This document shows positions 1 to 9,117 of a stretch of DNA of 35,258 bases, one piece after another. The translations under genes were made by a program, and so were the position numbers. The first letter of the stretch is position 1. Every line of letters begins with the position of its first letter. The DNA lies in the NCBI GenBank assembly GCA_003171295.1, contig PMYF01000026.1, positions 1 to 35,258 of the forward strand, in the 5' to 3' direction. Below the pieces are notes generated by a model that worked only from the letters and a program-made list of their open reading frames with translations, had not been told where the DNA came from and searched no databases. This stretch comes from Acidobacteriota bacterium (GTDB taxonomy: Bacteria > Acidobacteriota > Terriglobia > UBA7540).

Positions 1-144
1 CTTAAAGACGGCAGGATGATCTGTAAGTACGAGAAACCTAGTCCCAGGTGCGAAGCGTGCGAGATCTGAAGCTAGCTGTTTAGCGAGATAGTTGTAACCT
101 CTGCCTAGGGCCAATGAGCAAAAGCAGACACCTTTGATGTTCAT
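1..144 (-). CDS. Partial CDS (5' end only, runs off left window edge); putative glycosyltransferase-like protein
   Basis: Not in the ORF track (too short). Reverse-strand translation from ATG at 144: MNIKGVCFCSLALGRGYNYLAKQLASDLARFAPGTRFLVLTDHPAVFK..., open to the window edge. GAGGA Shine-Dalgarno-like sequence just upstream of the ATG. Colinear with the neighbouring genes. Confidence 0.6.
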   Translation of the reverse strand, partial: MNIKGVCFCSLALGRGYNYLAKQLASDLARFAPGTRFLVLTDHPAVFK

Positions 145-188
145 CGTTGTCCTCGCGGCAAGCCGTTGTATCTGGCGGTCATAAGGAG

Positions 189-1451
189 CTATCCCCGAAA
201 TAGTTCCTGTTCAGACTTCCTGTGCGAGACTTGGTCTACAGTCGATACAGCTGCAACTTCGAACCTAGTGACTTCCTGAAAGCAATTAACGCTTCCACGT
301 ATGTCTCGTGCGGAACTGATGTAGACAGTCGCAGCAGGATCTCGACTGTCGTATTCCATTTGTGTCGCATACCTGTAAGCCAAAACGGAGATGTGAAAGA
401 TACCGCTGGCCATGTTGAAATTGAGCTGAAAGGTACAGGCGAGAACATCACCTGTTTCCAGGGTGATGCTACTGTAGCCGAGACGTTCAGTTGACGTGTC
501 TGAAATGTTTTGAAATCGATCATCCTTAACGGAAAGCATAATGGACAGCTCTCTGCACTGCTTGAGTGCAGTCATCCCAACGTCAATCCACGCCTGCTCC
601 CCGGACTGAAAGCGGGAACATTCTCCCAAATGGTTTCGAACCGTCACATTCGTGATCGCTACTTCCCTGGAATCGGCAGCCGATGAATGTTCGTTCCGGG
701 ACCTGTTCAAATATGACGAGATCACTTCGTGCGTCGGCCCAATCGCGACCCTGCGCCCGCGCTCCAACAGGAGAGTCCGAGGGCAGAACTCCGCCACGCT
801 TTTCAGGTTATGGGAGACAAAGAGCACTGAAGCCCCCTCGGAAACTACCTCCTTCATGCGCTTCAGGCATTTCAGCTGGAACACATAGTCCCCTACGCTG
901 AGAACCTCATCCACGATGAGAACGTCGGGGTTGACATGCGCCGCAACCGAGAAGCCAAGCCGTGCGTACATCCCGGAGGAATAGCGCTTAACCGGAGTGT
1001 CGATGAACTCTTCAATGCCGGAAAAGTCGACGATCTGATCGATCTTAGAGTCGATCTCACGCCTTGTCATACCCAGGATCGTCCCATTCAAATAGATGTT
1101 TTCTCGCCCGGTCAGATCCTGATGAAAACCGGCCGATACTTCGATTAGCGCCGAAAGGCTGCCATTTACGAGCATCGAGCCCTTGGTCGGCTTCATAATG
1201 CGGCTCAGGATTTTGAGGATGGTACTCTTGCCTGCGCCGTTCGGCCCTATGATTCCCAAGGACTCTCCGCGCTTAACTTCAAAGGAGATATCCTGCAGCG
1301 CCCAGAAGTCGCGCTTGTCGCGCTCACTAAGTTCCTGTTGACGAAACATCTTCCCCGTCAGGGCCGGCAGGAAATCCCGCAGCGAGTTGTAGACCTCACC
1401 CTTGCGAAACTTCTTGTACACGTGCTCCATGCGGAGCGCAACATCGGACAT
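189..1451 (-). CDS. wzt: Polysaccharide ABC transporter ATP-binding protein (Wzt-type) with C-terminal extension
   Basis: Walker A GPNGAGKST, signature YSSGMYARLGFSVA, Walker B VLIVDEVLSVGD, followed by about 170 aa extra C-terminal domain. Start MSDVALRMEHVYKKF (1451) preferred over the ORF-track Met at 1520, because it follows the wzm stop (1465) and has a GGAG SD-like sequence. Confidence 0.9.
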   Translation of the reverse strand: MSDVALRMEHVYKKFRKGEVYNSLRDFLPALTGKMFRQQELSERDKRDFWALQDISFEVKRGESLGIIGPNGAGKSTILKILSRIMKPTKGSMLVNGSLSALIEVSAGFHQDLTGRENIYLNGTILGMTRREIDSKIDQIVDFSGIEEFIDTPVKRYSSGMYARLGFSVAAHVNPDVLIVDEVLSVGDYVFQLKCLKRMKEVVSEGASVLFVSHNLKSVAEFCPRTLLLERGRRVAIGPTHEVISSYLNRSRNEHSSAADSREVAITNVTVRNHLGECSRFQSGEQAWIDVGMTALKQCRELSIMLSVKDDRFQNISDTSTERLGYSSITLETGDVLACTFQLNFNMASGIFHISVLAYRYATQMEYDSRDPAATVYISSARDIRGSVNCFQEVTRFEVAAVSTVDQVSHRKSEQELFRG

Positions 1452-1464
1452 CAAGATGCTCCGG

Positions 1465-2250
1465 TCAAATGCTTTCCGCAAACGCTGGCTCAAGGTGCTT
1501 AAAGAAGACATACCCGCCAAGGCTCGATACGAGCGCGAAGCTTAGCGCGTAAGCAAACCACGCAAGGTCAGGCGGCTGGTGCCGGACGATGCATGCGCTC
1601 AGCCCCTCTAGGATGGGGCTTACCGGATTGAGCAGAAGCCACTTGCCCTTGTCTCCGAACATGCCGACGTCGTAGAAGACAGGCGTGAAAAAGATCCCGA
1701 AAGTGAGGAACACCTCCACGATGAATTTCACATCGCGGAAGAACAGGCTGGCAGCCGATACGATCATCCCGATGCCGATGGCCGTAAGGACCATCGTCGC
1801 AAGAAGAAGTGGAATCCACAAAAGATTGAGACCAACACCCACTCTGGCGGCGATCAGAAAGATGGTGAGCGCACACGACGCGACGAGGAAGTCGAACAGA
1901 CTGGCCATCACTGCCGAGATGGGGAAAATCTCCTTCGGGAAATAGATCTTTGTCACCAGGTCTTTGTTGTTGATGAGACTCAGACAGGAAAAGCGAATGC
2001 TTGATACAAAAAATGCCCACGGAAGTGACTTCACCGCCACGCTTGTGATGTCCTCTGTTCCGAGGGGTTTATGGGAAGCGAGAGCATAGGCGTAGCGCAC
2101 CACGATACCCGACATTACGATAAGGATGGGCATGAGCACGGCCCACATGAATCCCATGACCGACTGCTTATAGCGAACCTTGATGTCACGATAGGTGATC
2201 ATTATGAGCAGTTCCCGGTATTTGTTCAATTCCTTCAGTTCCTCGCGCAT
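1465..2250 (-). CDS. wzm: Polysaccharide/polyol-phosphate ABC transporter permease (Wzm-type)
   Basis: ABC-2 type permease, 261 aa, multiple TM segments, ITYRDIKVRYKQSVMGFMWAVLMP typical of Wzm/TagG; directly upstream of the ATPase. Confidence 0.9.
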   Translation of the reverse strand: MREELKELNKYRELLIMITYRDIKVRYKQSVMGFMWAVLMPILIVMSGIVVRYAYALASHKPLGTEDITSVAVKSLPWAFFVSSIRFSCLSLINNKDLVTKIYFPKEIFPISAVMASLFDFLVASCALTIFLIAARVGVGLNLLWIPLLLATMVLTAIGIGMIVSAASLFFRDVKFIVEVFLTFGIFFTPVFYDVGMFGDKGKWLLLNPVSPILEGLSACIVRHQPPDLAWFAYALSFALVSSLGGYVFFKHLEPAFAESI

Positions 2251-2252
2251 AC

Positions 2253-3638
2253 TCAGTTGAACCTGCGATCAACAGGCTTTACAGAACGCCCTTCAAGGTA
2301 CTTATCTACGCCCTCATCGAGAGCTTTGCGATAAGTCACCAGAGCTCCGTGCACCGCCTCAGCTGTGCGATGAATATCTGCGTCGCTGTGCGAGAAGCTC
2401 ACAACAAAAGACGGTGCAATCACTCCGCGGCGAATCATTTCCTGCATGAACAGCGTGCGGAACGGCTGCGAGCGCTCGTGATTCTGGTCGCGCGTGGCGA
2501 AGATGAGATTGCATGGACGGCCGAGCAATTCGAAATAGCCGCCGAGGCGATTTTCCTGGATGGATTGATCGACGAGCTTCCGCAGCGATTCTCCCTGCTG
2601 CCAAAGGACATCGACTACACCTTGCTCGGTGTAAACATGCATTGTCGCGATCGCAGCTGCGAGGGCATGCGTTTCTGCCCCGTGAGTTGTCGAAAGTAAA
2701 AAGACGCGCGGCTGATCGTGATCCAAGCCGCCCAGGCGCATGATCTCGCGCTTGCCGGCCAACGCAGAAACCGCAAAGCCATTGGCCAGCCCCTTACCAA
2801 AGGCGGATAAATGCGGCACCACTCCGTGAAACTTCTGCGCCCCACCGAGATGCCAGCGAAAACCGGTGATCATTTCGTCGAAGATCAGCAGCGCTCCGCG
2901 CTCTTCGCACAATTCCTTCACTTGTTTCAAATAGCCGGGCTTGGGCTGTGTCGCCGCCTCTGCCTCCATCACAGCACACGCGATTTGTCCCGGGTACCGA
3001 TCGAACAACGCCACGAGGCTGGCGAGATCGTTATAGTGAAACTGCACCGTCAGGTCTGCAATACGGCGCGGGATTCCCGCGTTCATTTCTCCCTTTGCAA
3101 TGAACCAATCGTCGGTGGAAAAGAACGGCTGATCGCCACATATGGCGATCATTTCCCGATTTGTAAACGCGCGCGCAAGTTTGACGGCGGCTGTCGTGAC
3201 ATCGGAGCCATTCTTGGCGAACTTCACCATATCGGCTCCTTCGATAATCTTGAGAAACTCGCCGGCCGCCTCTACTTCAACTCTGGCAGGCCGCGTAAAA
3301 TTCGCGCCAAGTTGCATTTGCCGGGAAGCTGCCTGCACAACGGGCTCGAAAGCGTGTCCTAATGTAACTGCCCTCAATCCCATCCCATATTCAATAAACT
3401 CGTTCCCATCGACGTCCCATGCATGACAACCCTTGCCACGTTCGATAAACGCAGGGGCGCACTCGGGAAACTGGTCGTCGCCCTTAGCGTAGGTATGCGC
3501 GCCACCTGGGATAAGTTCGTGCGCTTTGCGCCGAAGGGCCTGGGAAGCAGAATGAATGTTGGGATGCTCGCTGCCGGGCATATAGAGGTTGTTCTGGAGA
3601 CTGGCCATCGTAGCTCTTCTTTCAGGCGAGGGGATCAA
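2253..3638 (-). CDS. Class III aminotransferase, glutamate-1-semialdehyde 2,1-aminomutase-like
   Basis: PLP fold motifs FDEMITGFR and FGKGLANGF; N-terminal LIPGGAHTYAKGDDQFPECAPAFIERGKGCHAWDVDGNEFIEYGMGL. True start may be MASLQNN (about 3608). Confidence 0.88.
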   Translation of the reverse strand: MIPSPERRATMASLQNNLYMPGSEHPNIHSASQALRRKAHELIPGGAHTYAKGDDQFPECAPAFIERGKGCHAWDVDGNEFIEYGMGLRAVTLGHAFEPVVQAASRQMQLGANFTRPARVEVEAAGEFLKIIEGADMVKFAKNGSDVTTAAVKLARAFTNREMIAICGDQPFFSTDDWFIAKGEMNAGIPRRIADLTVQFHYNDLASLVALFDRYPGQIACAVMEAEAATQPKPGYLKQVKELCEERGALLIFDEMITGFRWHLGGAQKFHGVVPHLSAFGKGLANGFAVSALAGKREIMRLGGLDHDQPRVFLLSTTHGAETHALAAAIATMHVYTEQGVVDVLWQQGESLRKLVDQSIQENRLGGYFELLGRPCNLIFATRDQNHERSQPFRTLFMQEMIRRGVIAPSFVVSFSHSDADIHRTAEAVHGALVTYRKALDEGVDKYLEGRSVKPVDRRFN

Positions 3639-4284
3639 TCACCATCTTACGCGTGTAAAACGCTTCAGCATATCCGCTGGTCGCGTTTGATTCCATTCCG
3701 CGAAGCCTCATCAAACCAAGAAAGGTATCGTCGCGAAACCATGGTTTCGTCCGCTGGGACTCAAAGATCGTAACCAGGTTGCTTACCTTTTGCCGGACCG
3801 CCCATTCTTCCAATGGAACAAAGGTGTTCGGCCGACCCATATCTCCATCGAATTTGGGGATTTCGTATTCCAGAATTAGGTGATTCCGGAAGGTATTCCA
3901 CGTGAGCTCGCTCACAAGCCGATGGTCCTGGTGCGCATCGCCTTGCCAGTGGGTGAAAATCAAGTCCGGATTGATACGCGATTTGATTTCCTCAAAGAAG
4001 TCCTTCACCGCCCCGCCTTCATATGGCAGATAGCCGTCCCGGAACTCCTTCAAGTAAACTTCACTTTCGCAGCCATCCGTGAACAGTTGAGCAGCCCTCC
4101 GCGCCTCCGTCTGACGTGCCCCAATGGCGCTCAGCACGGCCCAGCAGAATCTTGGTTTCGCGTCGCTTCGGCTCAGTTGCAGCAGGGTCGCGCCGCAGCC
4201 AATCTCGATATCATCAGAGTGCGCTCCAAAACAAAGAACTGTGAGCTGCCTCCGGCGATCGTTGTTCCAGCTTATCTTCATCAT
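3622..4284 (-). CDS. PIG-L family (LmbE-like) deacetylase
   Basis: GAHSDDIEIGCGATL (HxDD metal motif) and THWQGDAHQDHRLV. Start MMKISWNN at 4284 overlaps the upstream stop. Confidence 0.87.
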   Translation of the reverse strand: MMKISWNNDRRRQLTVLCFGAHSDDIEIGCGATLLQLSRSDAKPRFCWAVLSAIGARQTEARRAAQLFTDGCESEVYLKEFRDGYLPYEGGAVKDFFEEIKSRINPDLIFTHWQGDAHQDHRLVSELTWNTFRNHLILEYEIPKFDGDMGRPNTFVPLEEWAVRQKVSNLVTIFESQRTKPWFRDDTFLGLMRLRGMESNATSGYAEAFYTRKMVIDPLA

Positions 4285-5084
4285 GCGGTGGCCCGCGCCT
4301 GAATTCCGTTCTTCCAAACACACCAAGGCGCCGAGCTGGAGGCCTCGAGCTCATCCAGAATTTGCTTGTCCTTGAAGGTGTCCATGCACTGCCAAAAACC
4401 CTCGTAGCGCCGCGACCAAACCTTGCCTTCGGCTATCATCCGCTGCATCGGTTCATAGACGAGCTCCTCACCCGGCCTCAGGTAGCGAAATACATCTTTG
4501 GTGAGCACGAAGTAGCCGCCGTTCACCCAGATATTGGAGTCTTTCATGCAGCGGATTGCCGCCACGGACCCGTCTTCTCTTAGCTCGACCGTGTCGAGAC
4601 TGCTGGCGCGCGGCTGGACTGAAATAAACGAGGCATACGCATCGCGCCGCGAGAACTCTTCAGTCAGTTCCTGAAGTGGAAAGTCTGTCAGGCCGTCACT
4701 GTAATTGGCAAGAAACACATCCTCGCCTTTGAGATACGGCTCGACCAGGCGCAGACGGTCCCCGATGGAGGAGCGGAGTCCGGTATCGACAAAGGTGATC
4801 CGCCAGTCGTCGATATCGCGCTGCATAAACTCCAGTTCACGTCCTCCATGCGAGAACACAAAATCATTCGACACCGACTCCTCGTACTCCAGGAAGTATT
4901 CCTTGATGACGCTGCCTTTGTAGCCCAGGCATACAATGAAGTCTTTGTGTCCGAAGTGGGCGTAATACTTCATTACATGCCACAACACCGGGCGCGAGCC
5001 TACGGTCACCATGGGTTTTGGTACATCCTCGGAGTAGCCGCGAAGCCTCATTCCGGCGCCGCCGCAGAACAATACCACTTTCAT
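4281..5084 (-). CDS. rfbF: Glucose-1-phosphate cytidylyltransferase-like nucleotidyltransferase
   Basis: MKVVLFCGGAGMRLRGYSEDVPKPMVTVGSRPVLWHVMKYYAHFGHKDFIVCLGYKG...; EGFWQCMDTFKDK near the C terminus, typical of RfbF. Confidence 0.88.
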   Translation of the reverse strand: MKVVLFCGGAGMRLRGYSEDVPKPMVTVGSRPVLWHVMKYYAHFGHKDFIVCLGYKGSVIKEYFLEYEESVSNDFVFSHGGRELEFMQRDIDDWRITFVDTGLRSSIGDRLRLVEPYLKGEDVFLANYSDGLTDFPLQELTEEFSRRDAYASFISVQPRASSLDTVELREDGSVAAIRCMKDSNIWVNGGYFVLTKDVFRYLRPGEELVYEPMQRMIAEGKVWSRRYEGFWQCMDTFKDKQILDELEASSSAPWCVWKNGIQARATA

Positions 5085-5204
5085 TTTCGTCCCTCCAATA
5101 CACGATCTCCAGAGCAGTCTGGCGACCTAAGCTCCCTAACTCCAAAGAATGCGCGCCTTCTGGGCGGTGAGGACCATAGCGCTGTTGCTGGACTACCGAC
5201 GATC

Positions 5205-6071
5205 TCAATAAAGCGCGAGGGCCTCATCTGGGAGGTGCGCCAAGTCGGTCCCCCGAAGATAATCACCGATGGTGGTCCCCGTGCATGCCGAATCGACGTT
5301 GTTCGCTCCGGCCTGGCCGACCAAGTCGTCGACGTGCACCGTTCGAAAGTCGATGCTGTAGCGTGTCACAGGCGATGTATTCGGGACGGTTGAATGCAGA
5401 TGAGCCGCTGAGAACTGGTATGCGCCGCCGACGGGACACACCAGACGGATTTGCGGGTCCAATTCGATCGGCTCTTCTGCGTGCGGCTGAACCCGCGTGT
5501 CGGCCTTCACGTGCTTTGCAGCGTTAAACCGGCTCTCCTGATTCCACCTTTGATAGTCGTATTGGCTCGATCCGTTTTTTATCGCGCGGCTGAAGTAATG
5601 GGGATGCAAGGCCATGCAATTTTCACTGTTCAACTCATAGATCGGCATCCACCAATTGATTTGGCACATTGGAGCCGAGTACCAAGTGTCGCGATGGGGG
5701 TGGAAGGCGTATGCGATTCCGGATTTCAGATAGTCCCCTGGAAATGCCGTACGCATGCGGGGTACATCGAAGTAGGTTTTCTCAAGATCGTACCCCGCTT
5801 CAGCCAGAATTCCCTGAATGCATTCTTTGGACCGAGGGTGGTGAATGAACTTGGGCTTAAGCGCCGCGAGTATTTCAGCACAATTTTCGGCAGGTAAGCT
5901 CTCGCTCACCCGCAAAGGGTCAAATGGATGAAAGGCTTCTTCAATCAGTTCCTGCGCCAAGCGGCAAAGTCTCAAAGTGTTCTCAGTTGGAGAATGGACG
6001 AAAATCGAACCGCCATAAAGAGCTCTACGCCGCGAATCATCGCTCATTGTTGAATCGACAAAAATGTTCAT
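5205..6071 (-). CDS. Putative Fe(II)/2-oxoglutarate dioxygenase (phytanoyl-CoA dioxygenase-like)
   Basis: HPHRDTWYSAP (HxD), distal SAAHLHSTVPNTS (His) and TRYSIDFR (Arg) in expected order and spacing. Start MNIFVDSTMSDD at 6071. Confidence 0.6.
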   Translation of the reverse strand: MNIFVDSTMSDDSRRRALYGGSIFVHSPTENTLRLCRLAQELIEEAFHPFDPLRVSESLPAENCAEILAALKPKFIHHPRSKECIQGILAEAGYDLEKTYFDVPRMRTAFPGDYLKSGIAYAFHPHRDTWYSAPMCQINWWMPIYELNSENCMALHPHYFSRAIKNGSSQYDYQRWNQESRFNAAKHVKADTRVQPHAEEPIELDPQIRLVCPVGGAYQFSAAHLHSTVPNTSPVTRYSIDFRTVHVDDLVGQAGANNVDSACTGTTIGDYLRGTDLAHLPDEALALY

Positions 6072-6156
6072 GACCGGCCTCCTTTTCTTCCGTGATGCTT
6101 TAAAAGCAGAACCCCACACCCGACTCCACTACGCAATACGGAGCTTCCGACATGTC

Positions 6157-7428
6157 CTAATAAACTGCCAGCCGAGGAACCGGTACCACAAACCGCGCAC
6201 CCCAGTCCCGGACATACTGCAACTGCTGCATGATTTCATCCTTGAGATTCCACGGGAGGATCACGATGTAGTCCGGCTTAGTCTCGCGGATATGGTCTGG
6301 GTGATAGATCGGTATGCGGCTTCCCGGCAGATAGCGCCCTTGCTTGTAGAGGCTGCGGTCCACCGTGTATTCGATCAGGTCTTTGCCGATGCCGCAATAA
6401 TGCAGGAGTGTGGCGCTCTTGCCAGGCGCTCCATAGCCGCAGACCTTCTTGCCTTGACTGGCCGCAGCGACCAGGAAGCCGACGAACTCGAGCTTTGTTC
6501 CTTTAACTTGCCCTGCAAAGCTCTCATATCCTTCGACCCTGTCCAGCTTGGCATTGACTTCGTCGCTCAGGACCTTTTGAAGGTTTGGCGCAATCGCATG
6601 AATCCGGCTCTCAGCGCGGCATGCAAACACGCGTAAAGAACCCCCGTGTGATTTGAGCTCCTCAACGTCGAAGACGCGTAGTCCATGGGCCTCCATAATC
6701 TTGATGGTGCTGATCAGGGAGAAATAAGAGAAGTGCTCGTGGTAAATGGTGTCAAATTCATTGAGATCAATCAGGCGAAGCAGGTGCGGAAATTCAAGGG
6801 TAAGGACGCCTTCCGGTTTCAGAAGGATCCGCAGACCTTCCACAAAATCGTTCAGATCGGGAACCTGCGCGAGGACGTTGTTACCGATAACGAGGTCGGC
6901 AGTGCGCCCTCCGGCAGCAAGTTCCTTCGCCACCTGCGTCCCGAAGAACCGCACCAGCGTCGGAATGCCCTTTTCAATTGCGGCCTTAGCGACATTGGCG
7001 GCTGGCTCAATGCCGAGAGCGGGAACACCCTCGCGTACAAAATACTGCAGCAGGTAGCCATCGTTGCTTGCCACTTCAGCCACAAAACTTTGCTTTCCGA
7101 GACCGAAGCGCGACCGCATCTCGCCGCAGTATTTTTCGCAATGCCTGAGCCAAGAGTCGGAGTACGAGGCGAAGTAGGGATAGTCGCTGAAGATGTTTGC
7201 CGCGCTTTCATACTGTTCCAGTTGCACCAGCCAGCACTTCTCGCAGATGTAGACGTGCAGCGGGTAGTAGACCTCGCCGCGATTCAGATCGGCAGCCGAA
7301 GGATAGGTTTCGCACAGCGGGGACATGCCCAGATCGACGAACGTCCTATGCAGCCCCGCGCCGCAAAAGCGACAGGTTCCGGTGGTGGTTTGGGTGTCGA
7401 CTTGCTGAAGCACTGTAACCGTGGCCAT
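6157..7428 (-). CDS. SAM-dependent sugar C-methyltransferase (TylCIII/NovU-like)
   Basis: N-terminal Zn-type motif CRFCGAG...CEKCWLVQLEQYESAANIFSDYPYFASYSDSW, SAM motif EVASNDGYLLQYF, C-terminal KVCGYGAPGKSATLLHYCG. Start MATVTVLQQ at 7428. Confidence 0.88.
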   Translation of the reverse strand: MATVTVLQQVDTQTTTGTCRFCGAGLHRTFVDLGMSPLCETYPSAADLNRGEVYYPLHVYICEKCWLVQLEQYESAANIFSDYPYFASYSDSWLRHCEKYCGEMRSRFGLGKQSFVAEVASNDGYLLQYFVREGVPALGIEPAANVAKAAIEKGIPTLVRFFGTQVAKELAAGGRTADLVIGNNVLAQVPDLNDFVEGLRILLKPEGVLTLEFPHLLRLIDLNEFDTIYHEHFSYFSLISTIKIMEAHGLRVFDVEELKSHGGSLRVFACRAESRIHAIAPNLQKVLSDEVNAKLDRVEGYESFAGQVKGTKLEFVGFLVAAASQGKKVCGYGAPGKSATLLHYCGIGKDLIEYTVDRSLYKQGRYLPGSRIPIYHPDHIRETKPDYIVILPWNLKDEIMQQLQYVRDWGARFVVPVPRLAVY

Positions 7429-7447
7429 GGTCTGTTCCCGATCCCTC

Positions 7448-8500
7448 TCAGCCGCGGACGGAGGTCTCGGCAAATTTGCCGATCCAGCGCAAATCGCTGT
7501 CCAAGCTTCCAGCCTGCTGCAGACGGTGAATTTCGCGGATACGAACGTAGCGCCCTTGCTCGACTTCCGCCGCGGTCAGCCCAATCCTGCGATACGCGTC
7601 GTAAAGTTCCCGAGCACCTTTTCGCGCGGTCCATAGCGGCCGAAATCCCGGGACAAGACGGCTGATCTTGTCAAAGCTGACGCGATAGCAGCGCAGATCC
7701 GGGCCGCCGCCCGGGGCGTACTCGATGCGGCAGCCAGGAACAACCTCGGCAACGATATCCGCAAGTTCCCGGATGCGGAAGTTCTCGTCATTGCGCCCAA
7801 TATTGAAAGTTTGATTGTGAACCGCTTCGCGCGGTGCATCCAGAACAGCGACGACGGCCGCCACGATGTCGCGAATGTGAACGATCGGGCGCCAAGGCGT
7901 TCCGTCGCTCTTGATGTAAACCCGGCCCGTGGTGAACGCCGATGCCACCAGGTCGTTCAACACGATATCCAGGCGCAGACGCCCAGACACGCCGTACGCC
8001 GTCGCATTGCGCATGTACGTCGGGCTAAATCCGTCGCTGGCCAACTGCGCGATGTCGCGCTCTGCCAGAACCTTCGATTCGCCGTAGGGAGTGACCGGAT
8101 TCAGATCGGAGGTCTCGTCGAGATAATCGTCTCCGGCGGCGCCGTAGGTACTGCACGACGATGCGAAGACAAAGCGTGTTACACCTGTCTCCTTAGCGAG
8201 TCTCGCCAGCCGAACCGACACGTGGTGGTTAACGTCGCAGGTGAGCTGCGGATCGATATTCCCAAGGGGATCGTTCGACAACGCAGCTAAGTGCACGACC
8301 GCATCGAAACCTGCAAGTTCGGCTCCCGTAAGGTCGCGCAGATCTTTACGGATTTCGTGGATGCCCGGGGCTGGATCGCCAAAATCGCAATTTGCAAAGA
8401 GATCGGTATCCAGTCCGACGACCTCGTGGCCGGCAGTGCGCAGAATGGGTCCGGCAACTGCGCCGATATAACCCTTGTGACCGGTAAGTAGTACTTTCAT
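7448..8500 (-). CDS. NAD-dependent epimerase/dehydratase (extended SDR)
   Basis: TGHKGYIG Rossmann motif, SSCSTYG and YGESK catalytic motifs. Confidence 0.9.
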   Translation of the reverse strand: MKVLLTGHKGYIGAVAGPILRTAGHEVVGLDTDLFANCDFGDPAPGIHEIRKDLRDLTGAELAGFDAVVHLAALSNDPLGNIDPQLTCDVNHHVSVRLARLAKETGVTRFVFASSCSTYGAAGDDYLDETSDLNPVTPYGESKVLAERDIAQLASDGFSPTYMRNATAYGVSGRLRLDIVLNDLVASAFTTGRVYIKSDGTPWRPIVHIRDIVAAVVAVLDAPREAVHNQTFNIGRNDENFRIRELADIVAEVVPGCRIEYAPGGGPDLRCYRVSFDKISRLVPGFRPLWTARKGARELYDAYRRIGLTAAEVEQGRYVRIREIHRLQQAGSLDSDLRWIGKFAETSVRG

Positions 8501-8536
8501 ATCGCGCCTTCACCCTCGATTGACATTTGCCGGCGA

Positions 8537-9109
8537 CTAGATGTTTAGTCCAGTGAATGTGAAGGCTGTGCTCAGTAGAATGAGGTAGAGGGCGGTGAGG
8601 CCGGCTCGAGCTTTTGCGTTCAGCCCACTATTTAGAAAGAGTAGAATGCAGGAGACAATTAAGAGTTGAGCTATGGATACGGCATGGTATCCCACGGCCG
8701 ATGTCGTAAGGTGACGTATCAAGTTGAATTCTTGATCGCCCAGTGGGAAGAACCGTCCGCTGTCTGGCCAAATCGGCGGTCCGAAGTTGCGGCTCCTGAG
8801 TGAATAAAGTGTGTACCATGCGTCGTCGTAGTCGGCAAAAGCCTCCCACTTCAAAGCTATGGCAAGATAACCTGCCAGAATGGACCCCACCAAGACTGCA
8901 GCGGCAAGGGAAGCGATCGGACGCCAAGCCCGCCGCGTTTGGGGTACGGCAGGTTCTCTACTCTGCTCAGGTATGGGAACAGATCGGCGCCCAGCCACCC
9001 AGGCCACGGCAATCGCTGCTGTCCCCGTCATCAAGACATAGACTGCAAGGAAGTGGTCGACGCGGGCTCGCCACACCTCTCTCAGAATTTGCAATAGCGA
9101 TGGCATCAT
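8537..9109 (-). pseudogene. Probable 3'-truncated membrane glycosyltransferase-like protein
   Basis: 190 aa with several hydrophobic segments and FADYDDAWYTLYSLRSRNFGPPIWPDSGRFFPLGDQEFN typical of luminal loops of polytopic proteins. Ends in mid-hydrophobic region (..STAFTFTGLNI*) only 37 nt before the next start codon. Confidence 0.5.
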
Positions 9110-9117
9110 CTATGCAC

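Noticed and set aside
2811-3362. 183-aa plus-strand ORF
   Set aside because: Antisense to the aminomutase-like gene; no family motifs, no credible start context.
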